A stretch of DNA of 64,000 nucleotides from Hygrocybe punicea (Eukaryota; Basidiomycota; Agaricomycetes; Agaricales; Hygrophoraceae): positions 7,068,001 to 7,132,000 of the forward strand of contig OY744462.1 of assembly GCA_963556145.1 (NCBI GenBank), read 5' to 3'. Made by a program: the position numbers and the translations under genes. Of this stretch, positions 1-15,100 are shown in pieces (within the stretch, counting starts at the first letter, position 1; each line of letters begins with the position of its first letter). The notes under the pieces were generated by a model that was given only the letters and a program-made list of their open reading frames with translations, did not search any database and was not told the DNA's origin.

Positions 1-534
1 TGTCTTTTGAGCTCACAGGACACATCACAAATACAGCTGAGCCACTCGGAGAGCGAGGAATTGCATGGAATTGTTTGGAATTGGTTGGAATTTGCACGGA
101 ATTGTCTTTTGAGCTCACAGGACACATCACAAATACAGCTGAGCCACTCGGAGAGCGAGGAATTGCATGGAATTGTTTGGAATTGGTTGGAATTTGCACG
201 GAATTGTCTTTTGAGCTTGCTGCAGTCGACACAAATACTGCTGAGCCACTCGTGGACCGAGGAATTGCATGGAATTGTTTGGAATTGGTTGGAATTTGCA
301 CGGAATTGTCTTTTGAGCTTGCTGCAGTCGACACAAATACTGCTGAGCCACTCGTGGACCGAGGAATTGCATGGAATTGTTTGGAATTGGTTGGAATTTG
401 CACGGAATTGTCTTTTGAGCTTGCTGCAGTCGACACAAATACAGCTGAGCCACTCGTGGACCGAGGAATTGCACGGAATTGTTTGGAATTGGTTGGAATT
501 TGCACAGAATTGTCTTTTGAGCTCACAGGACACA

Positions 535-3500
535 TCACAAATACAGCTGAGCCACTCGGAGAGCGAGGAATTGCATGGAATTGTTTGGAATTGGTTGGAA
601 TTTGCACGGAATTGTCTTTTGAGCTTGCTGCAGTCGACACAAATACTGCTGAGCCACTCGTGGACCGAGGAATTGCATGGAATTGTTTGGAATTGGTTGG
701 AATTTGCATGGAATTGTCTTTTGAGCTTGCTGCAGTCGACACAAATACTGCTGAGCCACTCGTGGACCGAGGAATTGCATGGAATTGTTTGGAATTGGTT
801 GGAATTTGCACGGAATTGTCTTTTGAGCTTGCTGCAGTCGACACAAATACTGCTGAGCCACTCGTGGACCGAGGAATTGCATGGAATTGTTTGGAATTGG
901 TTGGAATTTGCACGGAATTGTCTTTTGAGCTTGCTGCAGTCGACACAAATACAGCTGAGCCACTCGTGGACCGAGGAATTGCACGGAATTGTTTGGAATT
1001 GGTTGGAATTTGCACAGAATTGTCTTTTGAGCTTGCTGCAGTCGACACAAATACTGCTGAGCCACTCGTGGACCGAGGAATTGCATGGAATTGTTTGGAA
1101 TTGGTTGGAATTTGCACGGAATTGTCTTTTGAGCTCACAGGACACATCACAAATACAGCTGAGCCACTCGGAGAGCGAGGAATTGCATGGAATTGTTTGG
1201 AATTGGTTGGAATTTGCACGGAATTGTCTTTTGAGCTTGCTGCAGTCGACACAAATACTGCTGAGCCACTCGTGGACCGAGGAATTGCATGGAATTGTTT
1301 GGAATTGGTTGGAATTTGCATGGAATTGTCTTTTGAGCTTGCTGCAGTCGACACAAATACTGCTGAGCCACTCGTGGACCGAGGAATTGCATGGAATTGT
1401 TTGGAATTGGTTGGAATTTGCACGGAATTGTCTTTTGAGCTTGCTGCAGTCGACACAAATACTGCTGAGCCACTCGTGGACCGAGGAATTGCATGGAATT
1501 GTTTGGAATTGGTTGGAATTTGCACGGAATTGTCTTTTGAGCTCACAGGACACATCACAAATACAGCTGAGCCACTCGGAGAGCGAGGAATTGCATGGAA
1601 TTGTTTGGAATTGGTTGGAATTTGCACGGAATTGTCTTTTGAGCTCACAGGACACATCACAAATACAGCTGAGCCACTCGGAGAGCGAGGAATTGCATGG
1701 AATTGTTTGGAATTGGTTGGAATTTGCACGGAATTGTCTTTTGAGCTTGCTGCAGTCGACACAAATACTGCTGAGCCACTCGTGGACCGAGGAATTGCAT
1801 GGAATTGTTTGGAATTGGTTGGAATTTGCACGGAATTGTCTTTTGAGCTTGCTGCAGTCGACACAAATACTGCTGAGCCACTCTGAGAGCGAGGAATTGC
1901 ATGGAATTGTTTGGAATTGGTTGGAATTTGCACGGAATTGTCTTTTGAGCTCACAGGACACATCACAAATACAGCTGAGCCACTCGGAGAGCGAGGAATT
2001 GCATGGAATTGTTTGGAATTGGTTGGAATTTGCACGGAATTGTCTTTTGAGCTCACAGGACACATCACAAATACAGCTGAGCCACTCGGAGAGCGAGGAA
2101 TTGCATGGAATTGTTTGGAATTGGTTGGAATTTGCACGGAATTGTCTTTTGAGCTTGCTGCAGTCGACACAAATACTGCTGAGCCACTCGTGGACCGAGG
2201 AATTGCATGGAATTGTTTGGAATTGGTTGGAATTTGCACGGAATTGTCTTTTGAGCTTGCTGCAGTCGACACAAATACTGCTGAGCCACTCTGAGAGCGA
2301 GGAATTGCATGGAATTGTTTGGAATTGGTTGGAATTTGCACGGAATTGTCTTTTGAGCTCACAGGACACATCACAAATACAGCTGAGCCACTCGGAGAGC
2401 GAGGAATTGCATGGAATTGTTTGGAATTGGTTGGAATTTGCACGGAATTGTCTTTTGAGCTTGCTGCAGTCGACACAAATACTGCTGAGCCACTCGTGGA
2501 CCGAGGAATTGCATGGAATTGTTTGGAATTGGTTGGAATTTGCACGGAATTGTCTTTTGAGCTCACAGGACACATCACAAATACAGCTGAGCCACTCGGA
2601 GAGCGAGGAATTGCATGGAATTGTTTGGAATTGGTTGGAATTTGCACGGAATTGTCTTTTGAGCTTGCTGCAGTCGACACAAATACTGCTGAGCCACTCG
2701 TGGACCGAGGAATTGCATGGAATTGTTTGGAATTGGTTGGAATTTGCATGGAATTGTCTTTTGAGCTTGCTGCAGTCGACACAAATACTGCTGAGCCACT
2801 CGTGGACCGAGGAATTGCATGGAATTGTTTGGAATTGGTTGGAATTTGCACGGAATTGTCTTTTGAGCTTGCTGCAGTCGACACAAATACTGCTGAGCCA
2901 CTCGTGGACCGAGGAATTGCATGGAATTGTTTGGAATTGGTTGGAATTTGCACGGAATTGTCTTTTGAGCTTGCTGCAGTCGACACAAATACAGCTGAGC
3001 CACTCGTGGACCGAGGAATTGCACGGAATTGTTTGGAATTGGTTGGAATTTGCACAGAATTGTCTTTTGAGCTTGCTGCAGTCGACACAAATACTGCTGA
3101 GCCACTCGTGGACCGAGGAATTGCATGGAATTGTTTGGAATTGGTTGGAATTTGCACGGAATTGTCTTTTGAGCTCACAGGACACATCACAAATACAGCT
3201 GAGCCACTCGGAGAGCGAGGAATTGCATGGAATTGTTTGGAATTGGTTGGAATTTGCACGGAATTGTCTTTTGAGCTTGCTGCAGTCGACACAAATACTG
3301 CTGAGCCACTCGTGGACCGAGGAATTGCATGGAATTGTTTGGAATTGGTTGGAATTTGCATGGAATTGTCTTTTGAGCTTGCTGCAGTCGACACAAATAC
3401 TGCTGAGCCACTCGTGGACCGAGGAATTGCATGGAATTGTTTGGAATTGGTTGGAATTTGCACGGAATTGTCTTTTGAGCTTGCTGCAGTCGACACAAAT

Positions 3501-4614
3501 ACTGCTGAGCCACTCGTGGACCGAGGAATTGCATGGAATTGTTTGGAATTGGTTGGAATTTGCACGGAATTGTCTTTTGAGCTCACAGGACACATCACAA
3601 ATACAGCTGAGCCACTCGGAGAGCGAGGAATTGCATGGAATTGTTTGGAATTGGTTGGAATTTGCACGGAATTGTCTTTTGAGCTTGCTGCAGTCGACAC
3701 AAATACTGCTGAGCCACTCGTGGACCGAGGAATTGCATGGAATTGTTTGGAATTGGTTGGAATTTGCATGGAATTGTCTTTTGAGCTTGCTGCAGTCGAC
3801 ACAAATACTGCTGAGCCACTCGTGGACCGAGGAATTGCATGGAATTGTTTGGAATTGGTTGGAATTTGCACGGAATTGTCTTTTGAGCTTGCTGCAGTCG
3901 ACACAAATACTGCTGAGCCACTCGTGGACCGAGGAATTGCATGGAATTGTTTGGAATTGGTTGGAATTTGCACGGAATTGTCTTTTGAGCTTGCTGCAGT
4001 CGACACAAATACAGCTGAGCCACTCGTGGACCGAGGAATTGCACGGAATTGTTTGGAATTGGTTGGAATTTGCACAGAATTGTCTTTTGAGCTTGCTGCA
4101 GTCGACACAAATACTGCTGAGCCACTCGTGGACCGAGGAATTGCATGGAATTGTTTGGAATTGGTTGGAATTTGCACGGAATTGTCTTTTGAGCTCACAG
4201 GACACATCACAAATACAGCTGAGCCACTCGGAGAGCGAGGAATTGCATGGAATTGTTTGGAATTGGTTGGAATTTGCACGGAATTGTCTTTTGAGCTTGC
4301 TGCAGTCGACACAAATACTGCTGAGCCACTCGTGGACCGAGGAATTGCATGGAATTGTTTGGAATTGGTTGGAATTTGCATGGAATTGTCTTTTGAGCTT
4401 GCTGCAGTCGACACAAATACTGCTGAGCCACTCGTGGACCGAGGAATTGCATGGAATTGTTTGGAATTGGTTGGAATTTGCACGGAATTGTCTTTTGAGC
4501 TTGCTGCAGTCGACACAAATACTGCTGAGCCACTCGTGGACCGAGGAATTGCATGGAATTGTTTGGAATTGGTTGGAATTTGCACGGAATTGTCTTTTGA
4601 GCTCACAGGACACA
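535..4614. repeat. higher-order repeat, 10 units (1,020 bp)
   Basis: The same order of A and B units, including B units with the TGCATGG variant and with the A-like ACAGCTG word, occurs at 535, 2,575 and 3,595, with internal A units offset by 612 and 408 bp each time. The 2,575 and 3,595 copies are adjacent; the 535 copy is separated from them by a 1,020-bp block with another order. This shows segmental duplication of ten-unit blocks. Confidence 0.8.
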
Positions 4615-4716
4615 TCACAAATACAGCTGAGCCACTCGGAGAGCGAGGAATTGCATGGAATTGTTTGGAATTGGTTGGAATTTGCACGGAATTGTCTTTT
4701 GAGCTCACAGGACACA

Positions 4717-7700
4717 TCACAAATACAGCTGAGCCACTCGGAGAGCGAGGAATTGCATGGAATTGTTTGGAATTGGTTGGAATTTGCACGGAATTGTCTT
4801 TTGAGCTTGCTGCAGTCGACACAAATACTGCTGAGCCACTCGTGGACCGAGGAATTGCATGGAATTGTTTGGAATTGGTTGGAATTTGCACGGAATTGTC
4901 TTTTGAGCTTGCTGCAGTCGACACAAATACTGCTGAGCCACTCTGAGAGCGAGGAATTGCATGGAATTGTTTGGAATTGGTTGGAATTTGCACGGAATTG
5001 TCTTTTGAGCTCACAGGACACATCACAAATACAGCTGAGCCACTCGGAGAGCGAGGAATTGCATGGAATTGTTTGGAATTGGTTGGAATTTGCACGGAAT
5101 TGTCTTTTGAGCTTGCTGCAGTCGACACAAATACTGCTGAGCCACTCGTGGACCGAGGAATTGCATGGAATTGTTTGGAATTGGTTGGAATTTGCACGGA
5201 ATTGTCTTTTGAGCTCACAGGACACATCACAAATACAGCTGAGCCACTCGGAGAGCGAGGAATTGCATGGAATTGTTTGGAATTGGTTGGAATTTGCACG
5301 GAATTGTCTTTTGAGCTCACAGGACACATCACAAATACAGCTGAGCCACTCGGAGAGCGAGGAATTGCATGGAATTGTTTGGAATTGGTTGGAATTTGCA
5401 CGGAATTGTCTTTTGAGCTTGCTGCAGTCGACACAAATACTGCTGAGCCACTCGTGGACCGAGGAATTGCATGGAATTGTTTGGAATTGGTTGGAATTTG
5501 CACGGAATTGTCTTTTGAGCTTGCTGCAGTCGACACAAATACTGCTGAGCCACTCTGAGAGCGAGGAATTGCATGGAATTGTTTGGAATTGGTTGGAATT
5601 TGCACGGAATTGTCTTTTGAGCTCACAGGACACATCACAAATACAGCTGAGCCACTCGGAGAGCGAGGAATTGCATGGAATTGTTTGGAATTGGTTGGAA
5701 TTTGCACGGAATTGTCTTTTGAGCTTGCTGCAGTCGACACAAATACTGCTGAGCCACTCGTGGACCGAGGAATTGCATGGAATTGTTTGGAATTGGTTGG
5801 AATTTGCACGGAATTGTCTTTTGAGCTCACAGGACACATCACAAATACAGCTGAGCCACTCGGAGAGCGAGGAATTGCATGGAATTGTTTGGAATTGGTT
5901 GGAATTTGCACGGAATTGTCTTTTGAGCTCACAGGACACATCACAAATACAGCTGAGCCACTCGGAGAGCGAGGAATTGCATGGAATTGTTTGGAATTGG
6001 TTGGAATTTGCACGGAATTGTCTTTTGAGCTTGCTGCAGTTGACACAAATACTGCTGAGCCACTCGTGGACCGAGGAATTGCATGGAATTGTTTGGAATT
6101 GGTTGGAATTTGCACGGAATTGTCTTTTGAGCTTGCTGCAGTCGACACAAATACTGCTGAGCCACTCTGAGAGCGAGGAATTGCATGGAATTGTTTGGAA
6201 TTGGTTGGAATTTGCACGGAATTGTCTTTTGAGCTCACAGGACACATCACAAATACAGCTGAGCCACTCGGAGAGCGAGGAATTGCATGGAATTGTTTGG
6301 AATTGGTTGGAATTTGCACGGAATTGTCTTTTGAGCTTGCTGCAGTCGACACAAATACTGCTGAGCCACTCTGAGAGCGAGGAATTGCATGGAATTGTTT
6401 GGAATTGGTTGGAATTTGCACGGAATTGTCTTTTGAGCTCACAGGACACATCACAAATACAGCTGAGCCACTCGGAGAGCGAGGAATTGCATGGAATTGT
6501 TTGGAATTGGTTGGAATTTGCACGGAATTGTCTTTTGAGCTTGCTGCAGTCGACACAAATACTGCTGAGCCACTCGTGGACCGAGGAATTGCATGGAATT
6601 GTTTGGAATTGGTTGGAATTTGCACGGAATTGTCTTTTGAGCTCACAGGACACATCACAAATACAGCTGAGCCACTCGGAGAGCGAGGAATTGCATGGAA
6701 TTGTTTGGAATTGGTTGGAATTTGCACGGAATTGTCTTTTGAGCTCACAGGACACATCACAAATACAGCTGAGCCACTCGGAGAGCGAGGAATTGCATGG
6801 AATTGTTTGGAATTGGTTGGAATTTGCACGGAATTGTCTTTTGAGCTTGCTGCAGTCGACACAAATACTGCTGAGCCACTCGTGGACCGAGGAATTGCAT
6901 GGAATTGTTTGGAATTGGTTGGAATTTGCACGGAATTGTCTTTTGAGCTTGCTGCAGTCGACACAAATACTGCTGAGCCACTCTGAGAGCGAGGAATTGC
7001 ATGGAATTGTTTGGAATTGGTTGGAATTTGCACGGAATTGTCTTTTGAGCTCACAGGACACATCACAAATACAGCTGAGCCACTCGGAGAGCGAGGAATT
7101 GCATGGAATTGTTTGGAATTGGTTGGAATTTGCACGGAATTGTCTTTTGAGCTTGCTGCAGTCGACACAAATACTGCTGAGCCACTCGTGGACCGAGGAA
7201 TTGCATGGAATTGTTTGGAATTGGTTGGAATTTGCACGGAATTGTCTTTTGAGCTCACAGGACACATCACAAATACAGCTGAGCCACTCGGAGAGCGAGG
7301 AATTGCATGGAATTGTTTGGAATTGGTTGGAATTTGCACGGAATTGTCTTTTGAGCTCACAGGACACATCACAAATACAGCTGAGCCACTCGGAGAGCGA
7401 GGAATTGCATGGAATTGTTTGGAATTGGTTGGAATTTGCACGGAATTGTCTTTTGAGCTTGCTGCAGTTGACACAAATACTGCTGAGCCACTCGTGGACC
7501 GAGGAATTGCATGGAATTGTTTGGAATTGGTTGGAATTTGCACGGAATTGTCTTTTGAGCTTGCTGCAGTCGACACAAATACTGCTGAGCCACTCTGAGA
7601 GCGAGGAATTGCATGGAATTGTTTGGAATTGGTTGGAATTTGCACGGAATTGTCTTTTGAGCTCACAGGACACATCACAAATACAGCTGAGCCACTCGGA

Positions 7701-8226
7701 GAGCGAGGAATTGCATGGAATTGTTTGGAATTGGTTGGAATTTGCACGGAATTGTCTTTTGAGCTTGCTGCAGTCGACACAAATACTGCTGAGCCACTCG
7801 TGGACCGAGGAATTGCATGGAATTGTTTGGAATTGGTTGGAATTTGCACGGAATTGTCTTTTGAGCTCACAGGACACATCACAAATACAGCTGAGCCACT
7901 CGGAGAGCGAGGAATTGCATGGAATTGTTTGGAATTGGTTGGAATTTGCACGGAATTGTCTTTTGAGCTCACAGGACACATCACAAATACAGCTGAGCCA
8001 CTCGGAGAGCGAGGAATTGCATGGAATTGTTTGGAATTGGTTGGAATTTGCACGGAATTGTCTTTTGAGCTTGCTGCAGTCGACACAAATACTGCTGAGC
8101 CACTCGTGGACCGAGGAATTGCATGGAATTGTTTGGAATTGGTTGGAATTTGCACGGAATTGTCTTTTGAGCTTGCTGCAGTCGACACAAATACTGCTGA
8201 GCCACTCTGAGAGCGAGGAATTGCAT
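4717..8226. repeat. higher-order repeat, 6 units (612 bp)
   Basis: A six-unit pattern (A, B, A, A, B, then a hybrid unit ending CTCTGAGAGCGA) recurs with a 612-bp step at about 4,717, 5,329 and 5,941, and again at 6,757, 7,369 and 7,981. The break near 6,170-6,375 holds one extra two-unit piece. Two copies, 12 units apart on either side of that break, share the rare GTTGAC change (6,041 and 7,469), so the block was copied after that mutation arose. Confidence 0.8.
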
Positions 8227-8234
8227 GGAATTGT

Positions 8235-9144
8235 TTGGAATTGGTTGGAATTTGCACGGAATTGTCTTTTGAGCTCACAGGACACATCACAAATACAGCT
8301 GAGCCACTCGGAGAGCGAGGAATTGCATGGAATTGTTTGGAATTGGTTGGAATTTGCACGGAATTGTCTTTTGAGCTTGCTGCAGTCGACACAAATACTG
8401 CTGAGCCACTCGTGGACCGAGGAATTGCATGGAATTGTTTGGAATTGGTTGGAATTTGCACGGAATTGTCTTTTGAGCTTGCTGCAGTCGACACAAATAC
8501 TGCTGAGCCACTCTGAGAGCGAGGAATTGCATGGAATTGTTTGGAATTGGTTGGAATTTGCACGGAATTGTCTTTTGAGCTCACAGGACACATCACAAAT
8601 ACAGCTGAGCCACTCGGAGAGCGAGGAATTGCATGGAATTGTTTGGAATTGGTTGGAATTTGCACGGAATTGTCTTTTGAGCTTGCTGCAGTCGACACAA
8701 ATACTGCTGAGCCACTCGTGGACCGAGGAATTGCATGGAATTGTTTGGAATTGGTTGGAATTTGCACGGAATTGTCTTTTGAGCTTGCTGCAGTCGACAC
8801 AAATACTGCTGAGCCACTCTGAGAGCGAGGAATTGCATGGAATTGTTTGGAATTGGTTGGAATTTGCACGGAATTGTCTTTTGAGCTCACAGGACACATC
8901 ACAAATACAGCTGAGCCACTCGGAGAGCGAGGAATTGCATGGAATTGTTTGGAATTGGTTGGAATTTGCACGGAATTGTCTTTTGAGCTTGCTGCAGTCG
9001 ACACAAATACTGCTGAGCCACTCGTGGACCGAGGAATTGCATGGAATTGTTTGGAATTGGTTGGAATTTGCACGGAATTGTCTTTTGAGCTTGCTGCAGT
9101 CGACACAAATACTGCTGAGCCACTCTGAGAGCGAGGAATTGCAT
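8235..9144. repeat. higher-order repeat, 3 units (306 bp)
   Basis: Three successive A-B-hybrid triplets with a 306-bp step (8,287, 8,593, 8,899) directly follow the six-unit domain. The triplet looks like the end part of the six-unit block, so it probably arose from it by unequal exchange. Two-unit A-B alternation follows to about 9,840. Confidence 0.75.
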
Positions 9145-12100
9145 GGAATTGTTTGGAATTGGTTGGAATTTGCACGGAATTGTCTTTTGAGCTCACAGGA
9201 CACATCACAAATACAGCTGAGCCACTCGGAGAGCGAGGAATTGCATGGAATTGTTTGGAATTGGTTGGAATTTGCACGGAATTGTCTTTTGAGCTTGCTG
9301 CAGTCGACACAAATACTGCTGAGCCACTCGTGGACCGAGGAATTGCATGGAATTGTTTGGAATTGGTTGGAATTTGCACGGAATTGTCTTTTGAGCTCAC
9401 AGGACACATCACAAATACAGCTGAGCCACTCGGAGAGCGAGGAATTGCATGGAATTGTTTGGAATTGGTTGGAATTTGCACGGAATTGTCTTTTGAGCTT
9501 GCTGCAGTCGACACAAATACTGCTGAGCCACTCGTGGACCGAGGAATTGCATGGAATTGTTTGGAATTGGTTGGAATTTGCACGGAATTGTCTTTTGAGC
9601 TCACAGGACACATCACAAATACAGCTGAGCCACTCGGAGAGCGAGGAATTGCATGGAATTGTTTGGAATTGGTTGGAATTTGCACGGAATTGTCTTTTGA
9701 GCTTGCTGCAGTCGACACAAATACTGCTGAGCCACTCGTGGACCGAGGAATTGCATGGAATTGTTTGGAATTGGTTGGAATTTGCACGGAATTGTCTTTT
9801 GAGCTCACAGGACACATCACAAATACAGCTGAGCCACTCTGAGAGCGAGGAATTGCATGGAATTGTTTGGAATTGGTTGGAATTTGCACGGAATTGTCTT
9901 TTGAGCTCACAGGACACATCACAAATACAGCTGAGCCACTCGGAGAGCGAGGAATTGCATGGAATTGTTTGGAATTGGTTGGAATTTGCACGGAATTGTC
10001 TTTTGAGCTTGCTGCAGTCGACACAAATACTGCTGAGCCACTCGTGGACCGAGGAATTGCATGGAATTGTTTGGAATTGGTTGGAATTTGCACGGAATTG
10101 TCTTTTGAGCTTGCTGCAGTCGACACAAATACTGCTGAGCCACTCTGAGAGCGAGGAATTGCATGGAATTGTTTGGAATTGGTTGGAATTTGCACGGAAT
10201 TGTCTTTTGAGCTCACAGGACACATCACAAATACAGCTGAGCCACTCGGAGAGCGAGGAATTGCATGGAATTGTTTGGAATTGGTTGGAATTTGCACGGA
10301 ATTGTCTTTTGAGCTTGCTGCAGTCGACACAAATACTGCTGAGCCACTCGTGGACCGAGGAATTGCATGGAATTGTTTGGAATTGGTTGGAATTTGCACG
10401 GAATTGTCTTTTGAGCTCACAGGACACATCACAAATACAGCTGAGCCACTCGGAGAGCGAGGAATTGCATGGAATTGTTTGGAATTGGTTGGAATTTGCA
10501 CGGAATTGTCTTTTGAGCTTGCTGCAGTCGACACAAATACTGCTGAGCCACTCGTGGACCGAGGAATTGCATGGAATTGTTTGGAATTGGTTGGAATTTG
10601 CACGGAATTGTCTTTTGAGCTCACAGGACACATCACAAATACAGCTGAGCCACTCGGAGAGCGAGGAATTGCATGGAATTGTTTGGAATTGGTTGGAATT
10701 TGCACGGAATTGTCTTTTGAGCTTGCTGCAGTCGACACAAATACTGCTGAGCCACTCGTGGACCGAGGAATTGCATGGAATTGTTTGGAATTGGTTGGAA
10801 TTTGCACGGAATTGTCTTTTGAGCTTGCTGCAGTCGACACAAATACTGCTGAGCCACTCGTGGACCGAGGAATTGCATGGAATTGTTTGGAATTGGTTGG
10901 AATTTGCACGGAATTGTCTTTTGAGCTTGCTGCAGTCGACACAAATACTGCTGAGCCACTCGTGGACCGAGGAATTGCATGGAATTGTTTGGAATTGGTT
11001 GGAATTTGCACAGAATTGTCTTTTGAGCTTGCTGCAGTCGACACAAATACTGCTGAGCCACTCGTGGAGCGAGGAATTGCATGGAATTGTTTGGAATTGG
11101 TTGGAATTTGCACGGAATTGTCTTTTGAGCTCACAGGACACATCACAAATACAGCTGAGCCACTCGGAGAGCGAGGAATTGCATGGAATTGTTTGGAATT
11201 GGTTGGAATTTGCACGGAATTGTCTTTTGAGCTCACAGGACACATCACAAATACAGCTGAGCCACTCGGAGAGCGAGGAATTGCATGGAATTGTTTGGAA
11301 TTGGTTGGAATTTGCACGGAATTGTCTTTTGAGCTTGCTGCAGTCGACACAAATACTGCTGAGCCACTCGTGGACCGAGGAATTGCATGGAATTGTTTGG
11401 AATTGGTTGGAATTTGCACGGAATTGTCTTTTGAGCTCACAGGACACATCACAAATACAGCTGAGCCACTCTGAGAGCGAGGAATTGCATGGAATTGTTT
11501 GGAATTGGTTGGAATTTGCACGGAATTGTCTTTTGAGCTCACAGGACACATCACAAATACAGCTGAGCCACTCGTGGACCGAGGAATTGCATGGAATTGT
11601 TTGGAATTGGTTGGAATTTGCACAGAATTGTCTTTTGAGCTTGCTGCAGTCGACACAAATACTGCTGAGCCACTCGTGGAGCGAGGAATTGCATGGAATT
11701 GTTTGGAATTGGTTGGAATTTGCACGGAATTGTCTTTTGAGCTCACAGGACACATCACAAATACAGCTGAGCCACTCGGAGAGCGAGGAATTGCATGGAA
11801 TTGTTTGGAATTGGTTGGAATTTGCACGGAATTGTCTTTTGAGCTTGCTGCAGTCGACACAAATACTGCTGAGCCACTCGTGGACCGAGGAATTGCATGG
11901 AATTGTTTGGAATTGGTTGGAATTTGCACGGAATTGTCTTTTGAGCTTGCTGCAGTCGACACAAATACTGCTGAGCCACTCGTGGACCGAGGAATTGCAT
12001 GGAATTGTTTGGAATTGGTTGGAATTTGCACAGAATTGTCTTTTGAGCTTGCTGCAGTCGACACAAATACTGCTGAGCCACTCGTGGACCGAGGAATTGC

Positions 12101-15100
12101 ATGGAATTGTTTGGAATTGGTTGGAATTTGCACGGAATTGTCTTTTGAGCTTGCTGCAGTCGACACAAATACTGCTGAGCCACTCGTGGACCGAGGAATT
12201 GCATGGAATTGTTTGGAATTGGTTGGAATTTGCACGGAATTGTCTTTTGAGCTTGCTGCAGTCGACACAAATACTGCTGAGCCACTCGTGGACCGAGGAA
12301 TTGCATGGAATTGTTTGGAATTGGTTGGAATTTGCACAGAATTGTCTTTTGAGCTTGCTGCAGTCGACACAAATACTGCTGAGCCACTCGTGGAGCGAGG
12401 AATTGCATGGAATTGTTTGGAATTGGTTGGAATTTGCACGGAATTGTCTTTTGAGCTCACAGGACACATCACAAATACAGCTGAGCCACTCGGAGAGCGA
12501 GGAATTGCATGGAATTGTTTGGAATTGGTTGGAATTTGCACGGAATTGTCTTTTGAGCTTGCTGCAGTCGACACAAATACTGCTGAGCCACTCGTGGACC
12601 GAGGAATTGCATGGAATTGTTTGGAATTGGTTGGAATTTGCACGGAATTGTCTTTTGAGCTTGCTGCAGTCGACACAAATACTGCTGAGCCACTCGTGGA
12701 CCGAGGAATTGCATGGAATTGTTTGGAATTGGTTGGAATTTGCACGGAATTGTCTTTTGAGCTTGCTGCAGTCGACACAAATACTGCTGAGCCACTCGTG
12801 GACCGAGGAATTGCATGGAATTGTTTGGAATTGGTTGGAATTTGCACGGAATTGTCTTTTGAGCTTGCTGCAGTCGACACAAATACTGCTGAGCCACTCG
12901 GAGAGCGAGGAATTGCATGGAATTGTTTGGAATTGGTTGGAATTTGCACGGAATTGTCTTTTGAGCTTGCTGCAGTCGACACAAATACTGCTGAGCCACT
13001 CGTGGAGCGAGGAATTGCATGGAATTGTTTGGAATTGGTTGGAATTTGCACGGAATTGTCTTTTGAGCTCACAGGACACATCACAAATACAGCTGAGCCA
13101 CTCGGAGAGCGAGGAATTGCATGGAATTGTTTGGAATTGGTTGGAATTTGCACGGAATTGTCTTTTGAGCTTGCTGCAGTCGACACAAATACTGCTGAGC
13201 CACTCGTGGACCGAGGAATTGCATGGAATTGTTTGGAATTGGTTGGAATTTGCACAGAATTGTCTTTTGAGCTTGCTGCAGTCGACACAAATACTGCTGA
13301 GCCACTCGTGGAGCGAGGAATTGCATGGAATTGTTTGGAATTGGTTGGAATTTGCACGGAATTGTCTTTTGAGCTCACAGGACACATCACAAATACAGCT
13401 GAGCCACTCGGAGAGCGAGGAATTGCATGGAATTGTTTGGAATTGGTTGGAATTTGCACGGAATTGTCTTTTGAGCTTGCTGCAGTCGACACAAATACTG
13501 CTGAGCCACTCGTGGACCGAGGAATTGCATGGAATTGTTTGGAATTGGTTGGAATTTGCACGGAATTGTCTTTTGAGCTTGCTGCAGTCGACACAAATAC
13601 TGCTGAGCCACTCGTGGACCGAGGAATTGCATGGAATTGTTTGGAATTGGTTGGAATTTGCACGGAATTGTCTTTTGAGCTTGCTGCAGTCGACACAAAT
13701 ACTGCTGAGCCACTCGGAGAGCGAGGAATTGCATGGAATTGTTTGGAATTGGTTGGAATTTGCACGGAATTGTCTTTTGAGCTTGCTGCAGTCGACACAA
13801 ATACTGCTGAGCCACTCGTGGACCGAGGAATTGCATGGAATTGTTTGGAATTGGTTGGAATTTGCACGGAATTGTCTTTTGAGCTCACAGGACACATCAC
13901 AAATACAGCTGAGCCACTCGGAGAGCGAGGAATTGCATGGAATTGTTTGGAATTGGTTGGAATTTGCACGGAATTGTCTTTTGAGCTTGCTGCAGTCGAC
14001 ACAAATACTGCTGAGCCACTCGTGGACCGAGGAATTGCATGGAATTGTTTGGAATTGGTTGGAATTTGCACAGAATTGTCTTTTGAGCTTGCTGCAGTCG
14101 ACACAAATACTGCTGAGCCACTCGTGGAGCGAGGAATTGCATGGAATTGTTTGGAATTGGTTGGAATTTGCACGGAATTGTCTTTTGAGCTCACAGGACA
14201 CATCACAAATACAGCTGAGCCACTCGGAGAGCGAGGAATTGCATGGAATTGTTTGGAATTGGTTGGAATTTGCACGGAATTGTCTTTTGAGCTTGCTGCA
14301 GTCGACACAAATACTGCTGAGCCACTCGTGGACCGAGGAATTGCATGGAATTGTTTGGAATTGGTTGGAATTTGCATGGAATTGTCTTTTGAGCTTGCTG
14401 CAGTCGACACAAATACTGCTGAGCCACTCGTGGACCGAGGAATTGCATGGAATTGTTTGGAATTGGTTGGAATTTGCACGGAATTGTCTTTTGAGCTTGC
14501 TGCAGTCGACACAAATACTGCTGAGCCACTCGTGGACCGAGGAATTGCATGGAATTGTTTGGAATTGGTTGGAATTTGCACGGAATTGTCTTTTGAGCTT
14601 GCTGCAGTCGACACAAATACTGCTGAGCCACTCGTGGACCGAGGAATTGCATGGAATTGTTTGGAATTGGTTGGAATTTGCACGGAATTGTCTTTTGAGC
14701 TTGCTGCAGTCGACACAAATACTGCTGAGCCACTCGTGGACCGAGGAATTGCATGGAATTGTTTGGAATTGGTTGGAATTTGCATGGAATTGTCTTTTGA
14801 GCTTGCTGCAGTCGACACAAATACTGCTGAGCCACTCGTGGACCGAGGAATTGCATGGAATTGTTTGGAATTGGTTGGAATTTGCACGGAATTGTCTTTT
14901 GAGCTTGCTGCAGTCGACACAAATACTGCTGAGCCACTCGTGGACCGAGGAATTGCATGGAATTGTTTGGAATTGGTTGGAATTTGCACGGAATTGTCTT
15001 TTGAGCTTGCTGCAGTCGACACAAATACTGCTGAGCCACTCGTGGACCGAGGAATTGCATGGAATTGTTTGGAATTGGTTGGAATTTGCACGGAATTGTC

